DNA from: Bolinopsis microptera
Taxonomy: Eukaryota; Ctenophora; Tentaculata; Lobata; Bolinopsidae
Reading direction: 5' to 3'
Assembly (NCBI RefSeq): GCF_026151205.1
Contig: NC_087084.1
Coordinates: 10,815,453 to 10,879,452, forward strand
Length of the DNA: 64,000 nucleotides
The notes beneath the pieces are model-generated. The model was not told the DNA's origin. It ran no database searches and saw only the letters and a list, made by a program, of their open reading frames with translations. Positions 12,184 to 22,969 of this stretch are shown here, one piece after another; positions within the stretch are counted from its first letter, which is position 1; every line of letters begins with the position of its first letter. The position numbers and the translations under genes were made by a program.

Positions 12184-13135
12184 TGCCTCACAGAATGGCC
12201 AAAAAAAGGAAGGTCTCTCAAAATCACAAAATACACTTTATTCCAGTTTTTATCTCATAAGAAGCTAAGTTGACACTCATATTTTTCTTCCCCGGGGTTG
12301 ATTTAATCTCATAAACATCTTTTCTTTGAGAAAAATTGGCCGGAAAATCTTCCTCAAAAAAAACATGCCTCACAGAATGGCCAAATCTGAATTTCTATAA
12401 TTTTTTGATGGAGATACTTTTTAAATTTCTATCACCACACGTTGTTAGAAAACCTATTAAGGAATGGGGAAATAACCTCAAACTCACGAAAAAACTGAGC
12501 TGCGAAAAATTATCTCACAAAAAAAAAGCCTCACAAAATGGACAAAAAAAATGAAAACGAGAAAATTCTATTTTTCTAAAACCTTTGGCTTTTGTTTCAG
12601 GCATGCTGCTGGTAGAAATATGCCTTGTTAACACCCCCATATATGTGAAATTTCTTAGAACTGAATAAAAAGGGCATAATTTGCTACACCAAAAATGGCT
12701 ATTTTGTGAGGCGTTGTTCATATTCCCTGATTTCATGATTTATAACCTTCATTCGGCTAGATTGGGGTGTTATTGTATGATAAATAGCTTGTGAATACTT
12801 TAGACCATCAAAACTAACATGTCTACATCAATAAAAGGAGTTTTAAATTTTGGCCATTTTGTGAGGCATATTTTGGCCATTTTGTGAGGCGTGTAGCCAT
12901 TTTAGCATTTTTTTGTGAGGCGTTGTTCATATTCCCTGATTTCATGATTTATAACCTTCATTCGGCTAGATTAGGGTGTTATTGTATGATAAATAGCTTG
13001 TGAATACTTTAGACCATCAAAACTAACATGTCTACATCAAAAAAAGGAGTTTTAAATTTTGGCCATTTTGTGAGGCATATTTTGGCCATTTTGTGAGGCG
13101 TGTAGCCATTTTAGCATTTTTTTTCTTCCTATATT
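12184..13135. repeat. Foldback/tandem repeat built on TGCCTCACAGAATGGCC
   Basis: TGCCTCACAGAATGGCCAAA at about 12184 and 12365 reappears inverted as TTTGGCCATTTTGTGAGGC at 12851, 12871 and again near 13060-13100. About 185 bp (GTTGTTCATATTCCCTGATT onward) is tandemly duplicated at 12713-12910 and 12923-13110. Likely a non-autonomous foldback element. Confidence 0.75.
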
Positions 13136-13990
13136 GAACAATGTTCGTTTTGTTTGATTAACACTATTCTTTAAACATCTTCTGTCATACTGGTGCCAGA
13201 AGTTCTCACCAAAATGCAAACTTAGTTCAAAAATTTGAAAACAAATTTTCAGTGCTCAAAATTTCTACATAAACAGTCATATTTATGCCAGAAAATGTGG
13301 TCCTAGTTAATGATTTCACCACAGGAAGTGTTGCCAGAAGACTTTTGTTTCATATGGTATCCACAAAACCTACCAGTCTTATATAAAAAATTAGTTACAA
13401 AAACAATTTTAATTCTCCTGTTTGCCACTCAGTTCTGGTCTAGCTAACAGGAAAATATATTGATATCCGACTGTTTTTGATTCAGTAGCCAAATCTCTAG
13501 ACCTAGTAACCGGTACTCGGTTACTAGTCTTTTGTGATAATATAAAGTGTGCGTATGTGGTAGATATTTATAAAGCGTACTCTACAATCTAGATCTATAA
13601 AACCGAGTACGAGTTAATAGTTATACGTTAGTCTTTTATCTCTTCGCTAAGTCTACAATTCTGCTACCTAACAATTGACTTACGAGAATAAGGACAATTA
13701 AATGTTCATAGATGTTCATTAATAATTATCAGTTGGGGAAATTGAGATTTCAAAAAGTTTATTTTCATGAATTTTTGTTTTTGATAATCACTGACGTTCA
13801 CTGTTCACTACAACTAAGAAAAAAAGAGAAAAAATTCGGATTTTTGATGGTTTTGAATGCCTTCTAGGGATCATATTAATCATTAATGTCCGTTCATAAT
13901 TATGTCCGTTCATTTAATGTCCGTCCAAATAAGGTCCGATAAGGTATTTATATAATATAATATAGATTATAGTTTGCAAATAGTGCAATC
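13136..13990. other. No gene seen; AATTATGTCCGT-type repeat at its end
   Basis: About 13870-13945 has TTAATGTCCGTTCAT units and GTCCGATAAGGTAT, related to a longer stretch at 46740-47130. The rest is AT-rich and unassigned. Confidence 0.5.
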
Positions 13991-13993
13991 TCA

Positions 13994-14272
13994 TACCTGC
14001 CTACAATTATTTTATGTGCAGCAAATTTGGAGTAAAAAACACCGCAATTAACCTAAATAACCTGTACAATTAGGCATTAGCCAAATTTGAAGCATTTTGG
14101 TAGTGGTACTCTTAGGTTGGAATATTCAACACAGTAGTATATAACGTTGCAATACACGATTTTTTAGTTTCATATATCTAATAACTTACAAGGTGAATGT
14201 ATTACACCGAGTTTCCCAACAACTGAAGCAGAACATTCTAGAATTAACCTCATAGAAGATAGATTGGCAGAC
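13994..14272. repeat. Left direct repeat flanking the sulfotransferase
   Basis: Runs from TACCTGCCTACAATTATT to AGATTGGCAG and is about 90 percent the same as 16041-16303 in the same orientation. Confidence 0.85.
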
Positions 14273-14509
14273 ACTGGAGATCTAAATGTAGCTTACGAGG
14301 AGTTATTCATTCGCCAAGATTCATCCTCTTTTGTTATTTCTCAATTATCGATATTGTTACTTGCCATCTGGTAATTATTGTATATATATATATATATATA
14401 TATGAAAAAACCGCTTTTTTTATTGTGTAGAAGTTCAGCAATGAAATATATATATATATATAATATTGATAATATAGGGGTCCTGGGGTCCGGACTCTGC
14501 GGCGTAAGA

Positions 14510-14605
14510 CTCTTCGGCGTACGACTCTACGGCGGGTTTATAGGGTTAGGGTTAGGGTTAAGATTATGGTTAGGGTTGGGGTTAGGGTTAGAGTTAGGGT
14601 TAGAG
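14510..14605. repeat. Interstitial telomere-like TTAGGG repeats
   Basis: Imperfect GGGTTAGGGTTAGGG run with variants, enclosed by an inverted pair (TCCGGACTCTGCGGCGTAAG and CTTACGCCGTAAAGTCCTGG). The ends suggest a foldback element carrying the telomeric motif. Confidence 0.75.
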
Positions 14606-14852
14606 TCTTACGCCGTAAAGTCCTGGACCGGCGGACCCACATTTGGCTCAACAAAGCGCGTATCTTTAAATAAAGTGAACTTTATTTTTTACTGTTACCG
14701 TTCAACATGAGCATTTCAATTTATTCGTTCGCTTGTTTTAAAACTGTTGTCAGTTTGTTCGAGTATAACAGTTATATATTTGCATTGAATGGAGAGTTAA
14801 TTTTAGTTGTAATAATTTAAATTTTCAGACCAGAGTCCAGAACTATTTGTCC

Positions 14853-15899
14853 ATGGCAGAAGGTCGTAAACATAACCGAAAGATAGATAAACTGTTCAAA
14901 ACTCTCCTTTTTTGGACTCTTGTCTTTGTTGGTTTTATCCTCTTCTTGAAACCAAACGTTGGGTATATTATTACCAGCGAATATTCAAAAGGCAGTGTTA
15001 CCAATGATCTTCATCTCACTCCACCTTCTCACCAGTGGATCGAACAGCAAATAAACCGGACTATGGCTATGTTAAACTATGAGTATGAAGCTCTCAGTCC
15101 ACCCAACATGTGGATATGCAGGAATCCAAGACAAACTTACTATTTCCCTAAAATCAAGACCATATTTACAGGCATCCCCAAATCCGGGTCTTCAAACTGG
15201 AAAGAGTTCCTAATGAGAGCGGAAGGTATCTTGAATGTGAGTTTAGGATCAAGTCAAGTCAATACCATTCACAGGTTGTATTCCAATCAGTTCCGGTTAG
15301 GCCGAGGCGCTCATTCAAAAGCTGATGACGTTAACAAGGCAGTTACAAGAGGTGAAAATATTTTCAGTTTTGCAGTGGTTCGCAACCCCTGGACCAGGTT
15401 AGTCTCTGGGTACAGAGACAAACTGTCCGGCGAGGCGACACCTGGGAGACCTGCTTTTCCAGCAATAGCCCGGATGATAGCACATGAGATGGACCTGCAA
15501 GATAACATGACCAATAGCGGAACACACCCCACTTTTAACCAGTATCTGAGATGGCTGGTGGACAATCCTAATATGTTAAATGACCACTTTACACCCCAGC
15601 ACCTCCAACTGTGCATCCCTTCAGCTAGATACGACTACGTCATACCTTTAGAGTACAGCGGTGTTCTCAACAAGGACATTAACCAGAAGATAAACACTAC
15701 TCTGCAGCTGTCTGGTGCATATGACTCTGTTAGTGATCCTAGATTGCAGTCCTCAGCTGTTCTGGCCAGGGAGTGGCTATCTCAACAGGATCACCAGGTC
15801 ATTGATAGGTTGTACCACATTTACAAAGCGGATTTCGCTTTAATGGACTACAGCAACTTCTCCCACCCTGATTTTCCTTTACCGATGCATAGAAAGTAA
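14853..15899 (+). CDS. Carbohydrate sulfotransferase (Sulfotransfer_2, CHST/HNK-1 type)
   Basis: 348 aa Golgi type II membrane enzyme transferring sulfate from PAPS to glycans. One N-terminal membrane anchor (about 14-32, LFKTLLFWTLVFVGFILFL) precedes the lumenal domain. The 5'-phosphosulfate loop is at about 109-116 (PKSGSSNW) and the 3'-phosphate site at 177-188 (RNPWTRLVSGYR). DHFTPQHLQLC and YDYVIPLE follow in the family order. Length is usual. ATG at 14853 (TCCATGG) is the start; a splice acceptor-like TTTTCAG sits 25 bases upstream, so a 5' UTR intron is likely. The coding part has no intron. Substrate cannot be told. Confidence 0.9.
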   Translation: MAEGRKHNRKIDKLFKTLLFWTLVFVGFILFLKPNVGYIITSEYSKGSVTNDLHLTPPSHQWIEQQINRTMAMLNYEYEALSPPNMWICRNPRQTYYFPKIKTIFTGIPKSGSSNWKEFLMRAEGILNVSLGSSQVNTIHRLYSNQFRLGRGAHSKADDVNKAVTRGENIFSFAVVRNPWTRLVSGYRDKLSGEATPGRPAFPAIARMIAHEMDLQDNMTNSGTHPTFNQYLRWLVDNPNMLNDHFTPQHLQLCIPSARYDYVIPLEYSGVLNKDINQKINTTLQLSGAYDSVSDPRLQSSAVLAREWLSQQDHQVIDRLYHIYKADFALMDYSNFSHPDFPLPMHRK

Positions 15900-16040
15900 A
15901 ATAATTTCCTTTGCTCACTTTGGCATGAAGAAAGTTTTGGCATGTATACTTTTAGCCAACTTTGGGGATTTTTATTGCAAAAATGGCGCTCAATAATTAT
16001 TGTAACTGTATATTGATTTAACTGCTCAAGTTCCTTCTAT

Positions 16041-16570
16041 TACCTGCCTACAATTATTCTATGTGCAGCAAATTTGGAGGAAAAATACCGCAATTAACCT
16101 GTACAATTAGGCATGAGTCAAATTTGAAGCATTTAGGTACTCTCAGGTTTCAATATTCAACACCGTTGTATATAACGTTACAATACACGATTGTTTAGTT
16201 TCATACATCTAATAACTTACAAGGTGAATGTATTACACCGAGTTTCCCAACAATTCAAGCAGAACATTCTAGAATTAACCACATAGAAGGTAGATTGGCA
16301 GCCATGATGAGCTAATAGAGATAATATAAGATGAGCTGGCGATGAGCATACATGAGCAACATTAGATTCCAACAACAACAGCAACATTAGATTCCAAGAA
16401 CAACAGCAACATTAGATTCCAACACTATGTGTGTGTCCATGACAAAGGCATGTCGCCGAAATGTCGACATCTTATTTGTTTTGAAACACTGAGTGGAGAT
16501 TCTCACTTCATCACCAACTATCAACAAAATATAATTGTATATTAATTTAACTGCTCAAGTTCCTTCTATT
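16041..16570. repeat. Right direct repeat flanking the sulfotransferase, with a 40 bp terminal duplication
   Basis: 16041-16303 repeats 13994-14272. After it come AACATTAGATTCCAA repeats (16358-16420). The segment TTTAACTGCTCAAGTTCCTT at 16016 occurs again at 16545, so the block 16041-16570 is itself bounded by a direct repeat of about 40 bp. Confidence 0.75.
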
Positions 16571-16598
16571 ATCTTATCATTGACTCTTATTTTTTAAA

Positions 16599-16910
16599 TT
16601 ATGGTCGTGTTGAGGGTTTCATTCCATAACGAGAAAGAAAACCTGAGACGTTCCGCACTCCTTTGATGTGATGCATAGTGAAGTTGAAGGCTGCTAGCTC
16701 CTGTAATCGTCGTATCACCGTGGGGTTAGCTTTGAATATAGTGTCCAGGTGGAGGAGACTCTTGCAGTCGGTAATCACTTTAAATGTCTTAGCTCCTCTA
16801 AGATAGACATCCCAGTGTTTCAAAATTGTCTTCAGTGTTTCAAACTTGCACATAACGACTCCAATTCAAGCTTTGTTGGACCCCATTATCTCTTGTGTTG
16901 AGGAACTGTA
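16599..16910 (-). pseudogene. Retrotransposon RNase H fragment (Ty3/gypsy-like)
   Basis: Minus strand reads LKHWDVYLRG ... FKVITDCKSLLHLDT ... LQELAAFNFTMHHIKGVRNV, the tail of an LTR-retrotransposon RNase H (the usual TDHKSL is TDCKSL here). Upstream LESLCASLKH is in another frame, and the LKHW segment appears twice, so the copy is rearranged. Nothing else of the element remains. Confidence 0.75.
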
Positions 16911-17196
16911 TGCTTAATAGATCTGATTGCTAACAATACTCATATAATTATAATGGTTAATAAATGCAACTGATAATTCAGGGGGATATAAAACCATCCG
17001 CGTAACGGTTAAATTGAGGATGTTACATATCGCCAAAGATTGTCCTTTCCTCGCGTTTTAATTGCTTACCAATTACTTGTTTGTGAATTGTGAGTTTAGT
17101 AACTATAATCCTTAACTATAGTTATCTTATTCTATAGTTAACTATCGGGGAGTGCACAGGAGAAACCTAATCCTGTGAAAGCATCCAACTACTCGT

Positions 17197-17440
17197 GTGC
17201 ACGTGGTAGTGCACGTGGTAGTGCACGTGGTGGTGCACGTGGACGTGCACGTGGTAGTGCACGTGGTAGTGCACGTGGTGGTGCACGTGGACGTGCACGT
17301 GGTAGTGCACGTGGTAGTGCACGTGGTAGTGCACGTGGTAGTGCACGTGGTAGTGCACGTGGTAGTGCACGTGGTAGTGCACGTGGTAGTGCACGTGGTA
17401 GTGCACGTGGTAGTGCACGTGGTAGTGCACGTGGTGCACA
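17197..17440. repeat. GTGCACGTGGTA 12 bp minisatellite
   Basis: About 20 copies, with variants GTGCACGTGGTG and GTGCACGTGGAC occurring as a repeated higher-order block. Each unit has GTGCAC and the E-box palindrome CACGTG. Several reading frames stay open through it only because 12 is a multiple of three. Confidence 0.95.
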
Positions 17441-17562
17441 CAGAGACATCCTCTAATGAGGTCCGGGAACCATTCGAGTATTAAGCACCAGCGGTCGTAG
17501 AGACCCTATCAGTTCTTTGCACCTTCTCTTGAGGATCTATCTATTGGCCGACATCACTGAAG

Positions 17563-18307
17563 ATGAGGTATGCGCTCCTGCTGCTGGTTCTAGTCTTCAC
17601 TCTCAGCTTCTTCGTGGAAGCTAAAAAGTGCACAAAAACGTTCAAACGTAATATATTTAAAAAGCACCATCAATGTTTGATCAAGGGATTAAAGTCAAAA
17701 ATTGGATGCCCCTACAGCAAAAACCCAGAGATAAGATGAAATTTTTGACCCACCTAGAGTGAACTAGGGTCGAGCTTGCGGTAAGAATTGCACACAGGGT
17801 GAGTGATTTGTAAGCTTTTTGGTTGATACAAGTTGTTCTTTAGTCGTAAAGTAAGCAACATTTTTCCAAGATTCTTTTGCTATTAACTGAATATAAATGA
17901 GGTTTTCAAGGTAAATGTTGCTTCATGAGTTGTCTTTAAACATGGCCTTTGCTTGATAAATGTGCGTATTTGGTCCATCTAAAAGTCTCTATGACCTTCA
18001 GAAGCTGATAGTAATGTCCTCCGTACAACTTTAGCTGCACATTCTTCTAATTCTTTTATGAGAGTGGTCATTCTACTCGATGGTAGGGAAACTGTGTGTG
18101 GATTACTTCTAAAACTTTCAATGCAGATGCAGCAAAGAATTGGAGAGATGACAAGCGATGTGGAGCAAAGTACCGTCTAGGTAACGGTTCTCAAGCCCAG
18201 TGTGACCCCAACAGTTCATCTCGATGCTGTTCCAGCAAGGGTTACTGTGCGAACACCCGACTACACTGTAATTGTCTCAACAGGTGTGTTGACTATGGGG
18301 TATGGGG
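17563..18307 (+). CDS. Secreted hevein-like (chitin-binding-like) protein, first two exons (candidate)
   Basis: Exon 1 from ATG 17563 encodes a clear signal peptide (RYALLLLVLVFTLSFFVEA) then KKCTKTFK, and can splice at 17647 (AAAC|GTAATA). Exon 2, 18127-18307, encodes NWRDDKRCGAKYRLG, CDPNSSSRCCSSKGYC, HCNCLNRC and ends at GTGAGT. The CG..C....CCS..GYC..C.C..C pattern is that of hevein-type domains. Phases fit. Unspliced, exon 1 reads to a stop at 17736 as a 58-residue lysine-rich peptide. No third exon was found with confidence. Confidence 0.55.
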
Positions 18308-18521
18308 GTGAGTAACTTTTTAGATTGATATCTTCTAAAGAGGAAGATTACCTCGGTAACGCCCAATTAAAATCCTCTCATTCACAGTATCCTTGTTATT
18401 CCTTGCTCTGAAGCTCCTATAGTTAGTTCTGAAGTCTTTTAAAAATTTCGTCTTTGTCACCGAATTTCCTCGCACATTATTTGCTGACCTGCCGTTTTTC
18501 TGGATGTGGGGTGCTTAGCGA

Positions 18522-18932
18522 TTGTGTGGATGGAAAATCGAAAACATCCGTCAACTAAACAGACACCCTTGCTCCGACTCCATCAAGTTCAAACTCTGGC
18601 TGATGGGTAAAGATGAAACGAAATACCATGTTGTAGCTGCACAAATGAGGATTCCTCGCTCATCCAACATTGCAGAAGGTTGGCATCACGGATTCCATTC
18701 AATGCTGTCCTGCTCGAAGCCCACAATTTGGAAGTTCCTTGATTGCCTTAAAGCAGAACAAGCCCTTACAGACGTGAAGAAAACCAAGAGAGACGGGCGG
18801 GAACTACCTGAGCCACGTGCACCCAAATGGATCCGTTATGATCGACAACTTCAGAGAATTGTAGATGATTACGACAACTACAGCAACCCTATGGATTTCC
18901 TTAAAGCTATCGGAAATTTGACTATGCTTTAG
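18522..18932 (+). pseudogene. MULE-type transposase C-terminal fragment
   Basis: The open frame has RSSNIAEGWHHGFHSML, KPTIWKFLDCLKAEQALTDV and AKxxxRYDRQL-like segments. This matches the C-terminal end of Mutator-like transposases that are common in invertebrates (N.EGWH...HP.IW.F...LK.EQ). The catalytic DDE part and zinc finger are absent upstream, so this is a relic ending at TAG 18930. Confidence 0.65.
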
Positions 18933-19153
18933 ATTTGATTCTGTTATATAGTATTATATTGAATTAATTTATAACATTTAAATAACATTGAAACTATTGT
19001 CCAATTTATCGACATCAAATGAAAATAAACTGTGGTAGTAAACTATGGCTCAGATCATATCTCAAATTGGACATGTTACGTATACAATTTAGCAAGTAAC
19101 AGTTTAGATCATGTCTCTAATTGGAAATGTGTCGTATTGAAATCAGGTCACAA

Positions 19154-21720
19154 TTTCGGACAGATGTCGTTTTTTTCTGGTACCCTGATTCGGACAGGAG
19201 TCGTGTTACACATGTGGGGAGCGAAGTTAGGATTGGTGGTTGATGTCCCGATCCAAGTGTTTTCGTAGTATGAAGCAAACTCAGCCATGTCTGTTCGTAA
19301 CCCAATCCACCGACTGCTTCAGATACGAGGTATTTCGTCGGTTGATCTCCACCAGAAGCCTTTCTTTTCAAGTTCTGTTTGCTGACGTGGACGGTCGTTT
19401 CAGCTTGGTGGACAGGGTGAGTGTGGTCAGGGACAGGAGTAGGAGTGATCAGTTGTTTGTCCACGGTACGGATGCGGGCTCTGCAACCCTTTCGGAAATC
19501 CGAACATTTCCAGTAGGAGGGATTACACAGGATTTACACAGGATTAAAATTAAATTATAGATCCATTATCATGGACCGTCATAATTGTTTACAGAAGTTA
19601 ATGAAAACAATCATCTTTGCTTGAAGTCAGGGCCAGGGTTATCCTTGAGTCTTAATTATGACTAACTCGCGAGGTTCTCACCAAATTGATAGTAAAATTG
19701 TTTAAGTTTCGTGCATTTGAATTACGCTGACGCGTATCTTCGGTGAAGCTATTTCGCTCATCGGAGCAGCGAAGGAAAAAAGTGCACACACAGTTGACAG
19801 CATAGGAGCGCCTTTCTTGAAATTGAGTATACTGTGGGGTGTTTGGTTGAATATCAAGTGAGCGGTGGCAGTGAATATGGAGGCTCTGGTGATTTTGAGG
19901 AATTACAGTTGAGTAAGGAGACAAAATTTCCATGAGATGCTCTTTGAGATTTGTTTCATTGATATTGCTGGAGTCGGTGATTTCATTGCTTATTTCAATG
20001 ATTGGCATTTGAGAAAGATTTTTGACTAATTTCGACCTCTGTTTTGAATACAAGTCACATATGTAAAGAACATGCGACTCGTCTTCGATGGTCTCAACGC
20101 CCATACTTGATTGGCACCAACCACATAGTCTTTGCTCACGGGGTGTGTTGGAGTATCTGCCTCTTTCAATATGGAGATCATGTGCGCTGATTCTAAGTTT
20201 TGTGGTACTGTAACGACGAGAAAAGCCTTTGCATAAGTATAAGTAGGGCTCTCGGTTGAAGGTGTGTTTGATTGAGTGATAGAATGAGAGTTTAGAGGAA
20301 GTAGATTTTTGATATTGCCAACATTTTTTGAATTGATTGGTTAGAGCTTCGATGATTTTAGGAATTCTATACTTTTTGCTGCATAGTGGTTTGATGGATT
20401 GACTAAAATTTGACTGATTTATGAGGGAGTCTTTTAATAATTTGTGATCACTTACAGGGTTGGGCGCGGCTTTGTTAGCTGCATTTGTATTGAGAATTCG
20501 GTGCGCAGTTACGTGATCTAGTTTGTAAATTTCATCTAGTTCAAGGAGTGGTTTTATGTATCGATACCAAGGTAAGTTTAGTGATTTTTGTTCTTTTACG
20601 GCTGCAGTGACAAACGAATTCGACTTTGATTTTGTATTTAGCCTTTTGAAGTAATTTAACGTTAAGCGAATTGATTGATAAATCAAAGGAATTCTTCCTG
20701 TTTCTCCCCAAACACCTACATTTGATGCTTTACGATGGACTCCCAATGCCCATTTTAGGAATGAAATATGCACTCTTTCTTGCAGAGAGGCGCTGATTTT
20801 TTTAAGTAAGTTAGTAGCGGTTGCTTCTGTCGAGTTAATCGTTTTGCAAAGAGATTCATTGATCGTACTAGTGGGTGTCCATATCGGAGCACCATATAAT
20901 AGAATGGGCTTGATGAGAGAGTCGAACAGTGTAAGGAGTGCTTTAAAAGATAACTTTGAACGCATGACAACCCTTTTCAGGCCAAAAAATGCACGCATTG
21001 CTTTGGTTTTAAGGTTTTGTTGAGCGATCTGTACTTGACCCGATTGATGAAGTTCAAATCCAAGGTAACAATAACTGTCAACAATTTCAAGATTAGATCC
21101 GTTGAGTGTAAATTTGATGTTTTGTATGTCCTGTTTTAACGTTTTCTTACCAAAGATGACTGCTTGAGTTTTGAGTTCATTGATTTCAATGCCCCACTCC
21201 TTACAAAAATTACCGAGAATATTAAGTTGCTTTTGAGTGGTTTCCTGGTCGAGTGAAAGGAGTATAAAGGTGAAAGGAGTATAAAGGTGTCGTCTCTTCG
21301 CTTGTCGAAGACGTATCTGAAGCCATTTAGGACAGGGTTCTCCGAGCCTTGTTTGCGTCCAGGGATAAACTGAAGATTGGTTTCCATTGTGGATTGCGAT
21401 AAGTGATCTCCATACTGCTGTCCTATATGTACTCATGTCCTGTGATGTGATCGACAGCTTGTTAGGGTACGGCTAGCACGATCCTGTTCTCAACTAGTCA
21501 CTCACGTATCGATGGATCAGATCTTAAGCGATCACATCAGCTTTAGAACGTCACGAGATTACCTGTGAGCTTGTGAAATACGAATGTGAACCGAAATTAC
21601 AATATGATCCAAATTTCGGACAGATGTCGCCAAAAACGATTCCTGTCCGACAGCGACATCTGTCCGAAATGCCTAATTCAGCTTTCGGACAGATGTCGCT
21701 GTCGGACAGATGTCGCCCAA
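19154..21720. repeat. TTCGGACAGATGTCG-flanked block
   Basis: ATTTCGGACAGATGTCG occurs at about 19154 and, in both orientations, four times at 21610-21715, on either side of the LINE fragment. The cluster at 21600-21720 is itself an inverted repeat (GACAGATGTCGC/GCGACATCTGTC). It looks like ends of a non-autonomous transposon interrupted by the LINE. Confidence 0.55.
19652..21436 (-). pseudogene. LINE reverse-transcriptase, 5'-truncated
   Basis: 594-codon open frame on the minus strand. It starts just after the RT active site: ILLSLDQETTQKQLNILGNF and WGIEINELKTQAVIFG correspond to the segment following FADD. Thumb and C-terminal regions follow (VDSYCYLGFELHQ; SLIKPILLYGAPIW; GRIPLIYQSIRLT) and a zinc knuckle-like CGWCQ ... 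H...C near the end. The region before the frame has a 19 bp tandem duplication (AAAGGAGTATAAAGGTG) and a frame break. No endonuclease domain. Confidence 0.85.
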
Positions 21721-22079
21721 TTCTCTGTAGAACTAGCGGTGACATTTATTGTAACAAAGTTGGGAAGAGGAGCATATATACGGTGGAGAAGTAACATATT
21801 TCAAAATCAACACATAGTGAAAGTGTGAGGACGATGTACGGTTCATGGTTGTGGAGTAAGATGCAAATTGTTATTAGCGTCTAAGTGCGTCTATTAGCGT
21901 CTAAGTGCGTCTAAGTGCAATAGAACGTAGCTTGTGTTGTACAATACCATGCAACTGATAACCGCTAATACAATTGAAAGTACCAATTATTATATTTGAA
22001 TGCCGAATATGATATACTTTACACAAAAAACATAAAATGGTTGTGTGTTATTCGTACTATTACAAAACTTTATATCCAG
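21721..22079. other. No gene seen
   Basis: A small GTCTATTAGCGTCTAAGTGC tandem repeat lies at 21885-21920. Otherwise it leads into the TSP1 exon, whose acceptor is TTATATCCAG at 22079. Confidence 0.5.
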
Positions 22080-22528
22080 TTGATGGAGGATGGAGTGACT
22101 TTGGTGATTGGTCAAAGTGCTCTGCTGACTGTGGTGGAGGAACAAAGAAAAGGGACAGGACCTGTACTAACCCTGCACCTGAACACGAAGGAGCTGAATG
22201 CAAAGAAGAGGAATCAGAAATCCAGGATTGTAACACTTATGACTGTCTATGGCCAGATTTTAAAGTAACAGTAGTCGATAAGACATTCCCCATGCACGCA
22301 GGTATACGTGCGACCCTCACCTACGCTATCACTGAACTGACAGAAGAAGTAAATATCTTCTGGATGGATGAATTTGGCAGAGAAATATCGTTAGCACGGG
22401 AAAGTGAACCATACAACGAAACTACCCGTAGACAGGTGTTAGTGCTGAATTTACACCGGTTCGCCGACAGTACCTTCACCTGCGTGGTTACCGCAGGATC
22501 GACAGTATCCTACTGCTCAGTCTTTTGA
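22080..22528 (+). CDS. Thrombospondin type 1 plus Ig-like exon, extracellular protein (partial)
   Basis: After the acceptor TATATCCAG the frame reads GGWSDFGDWSKCSADCGGG, with WS..S.C...C..G and six cysteines through QDCNTYDC: one complete TSP1 repeat. It then enters an Ig-like domain (FKVTVVDKTF ... ATLTYAITELTEEVNIFWMD ... FADSTFTCVV) and stops at TGA 22526. The first Ig cysteine is replaced (LTYAI), the second is present. No signal peptide or other exons were found nearby, so this may be part of a larger gene or a fragment. Adhesion or secreted recognition protein by domain content. Confidence 0.7.
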
Positions 22529-22680
22529 AGAGATTTTAAAGGTCAACTTTTACTGTAAGTTTCTAGCCAGCATATGAGCACAGAATCTCCTTCTTTTATT
22601 TAGTTCACCTATGATATATTTTGTGTTTCTATATTAACTATTCATGATGAATGCCTTTAATATTTAAAATTTCCTCAGCT

Positions 22681-22966
22681 GTAAGGAACTAAGGACGGAT
22701 ATAATCCCTATCACCTGCACCATCCAAGGATTGACCGAAAAAGCAAATATAATTTAGATAAATTAAGCAGGTGAAGTAAAAACAGCAACAGTTGAGAGTA
22801 AATTGATCAGACATAATAGTGAATTTCAGCGCTCAAACCTGAGAATAACCAAACCACAAAAAATACAAAGTACACCTGTGAAGTTGGAGTCAAACGAAAT
22901 GATCCCAATCGAGATTTTATGCCCCTTACAACGACTATTGATGTTGATGTTGACGTTAAGTTTTAA
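22681..22966 (+). pseudogene. Decayed second Ig-domain exon
   Basis: After TTTCCTCAG the frame reads IIPITCTIQGLTEKANI, parallel to LTYAITELTEEVNI in the exon before, then hits stops. Further on a different frame gives TYTCEVGVKRNDP ... TTIDVDVDVKF and a stop, the typical end of an Ig domain. Frameshifts and stops between them make it a broken duplicate. Confidence 0.6.
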
Positions 22967-22969
22967 ATC

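Noticed and set aside
17142-17484. Open frames in five frames, such as ARGSARG and VHVVVHV
   Set aside because: Readings of the 12 bp GTGCACGTGGTA minisatellite.
19117-19560. Overlapping frames on both strands near 19.1-19.5 kb
   Set aside because: No family resemblance; they lie in repeat flanks of the LINE fragment.
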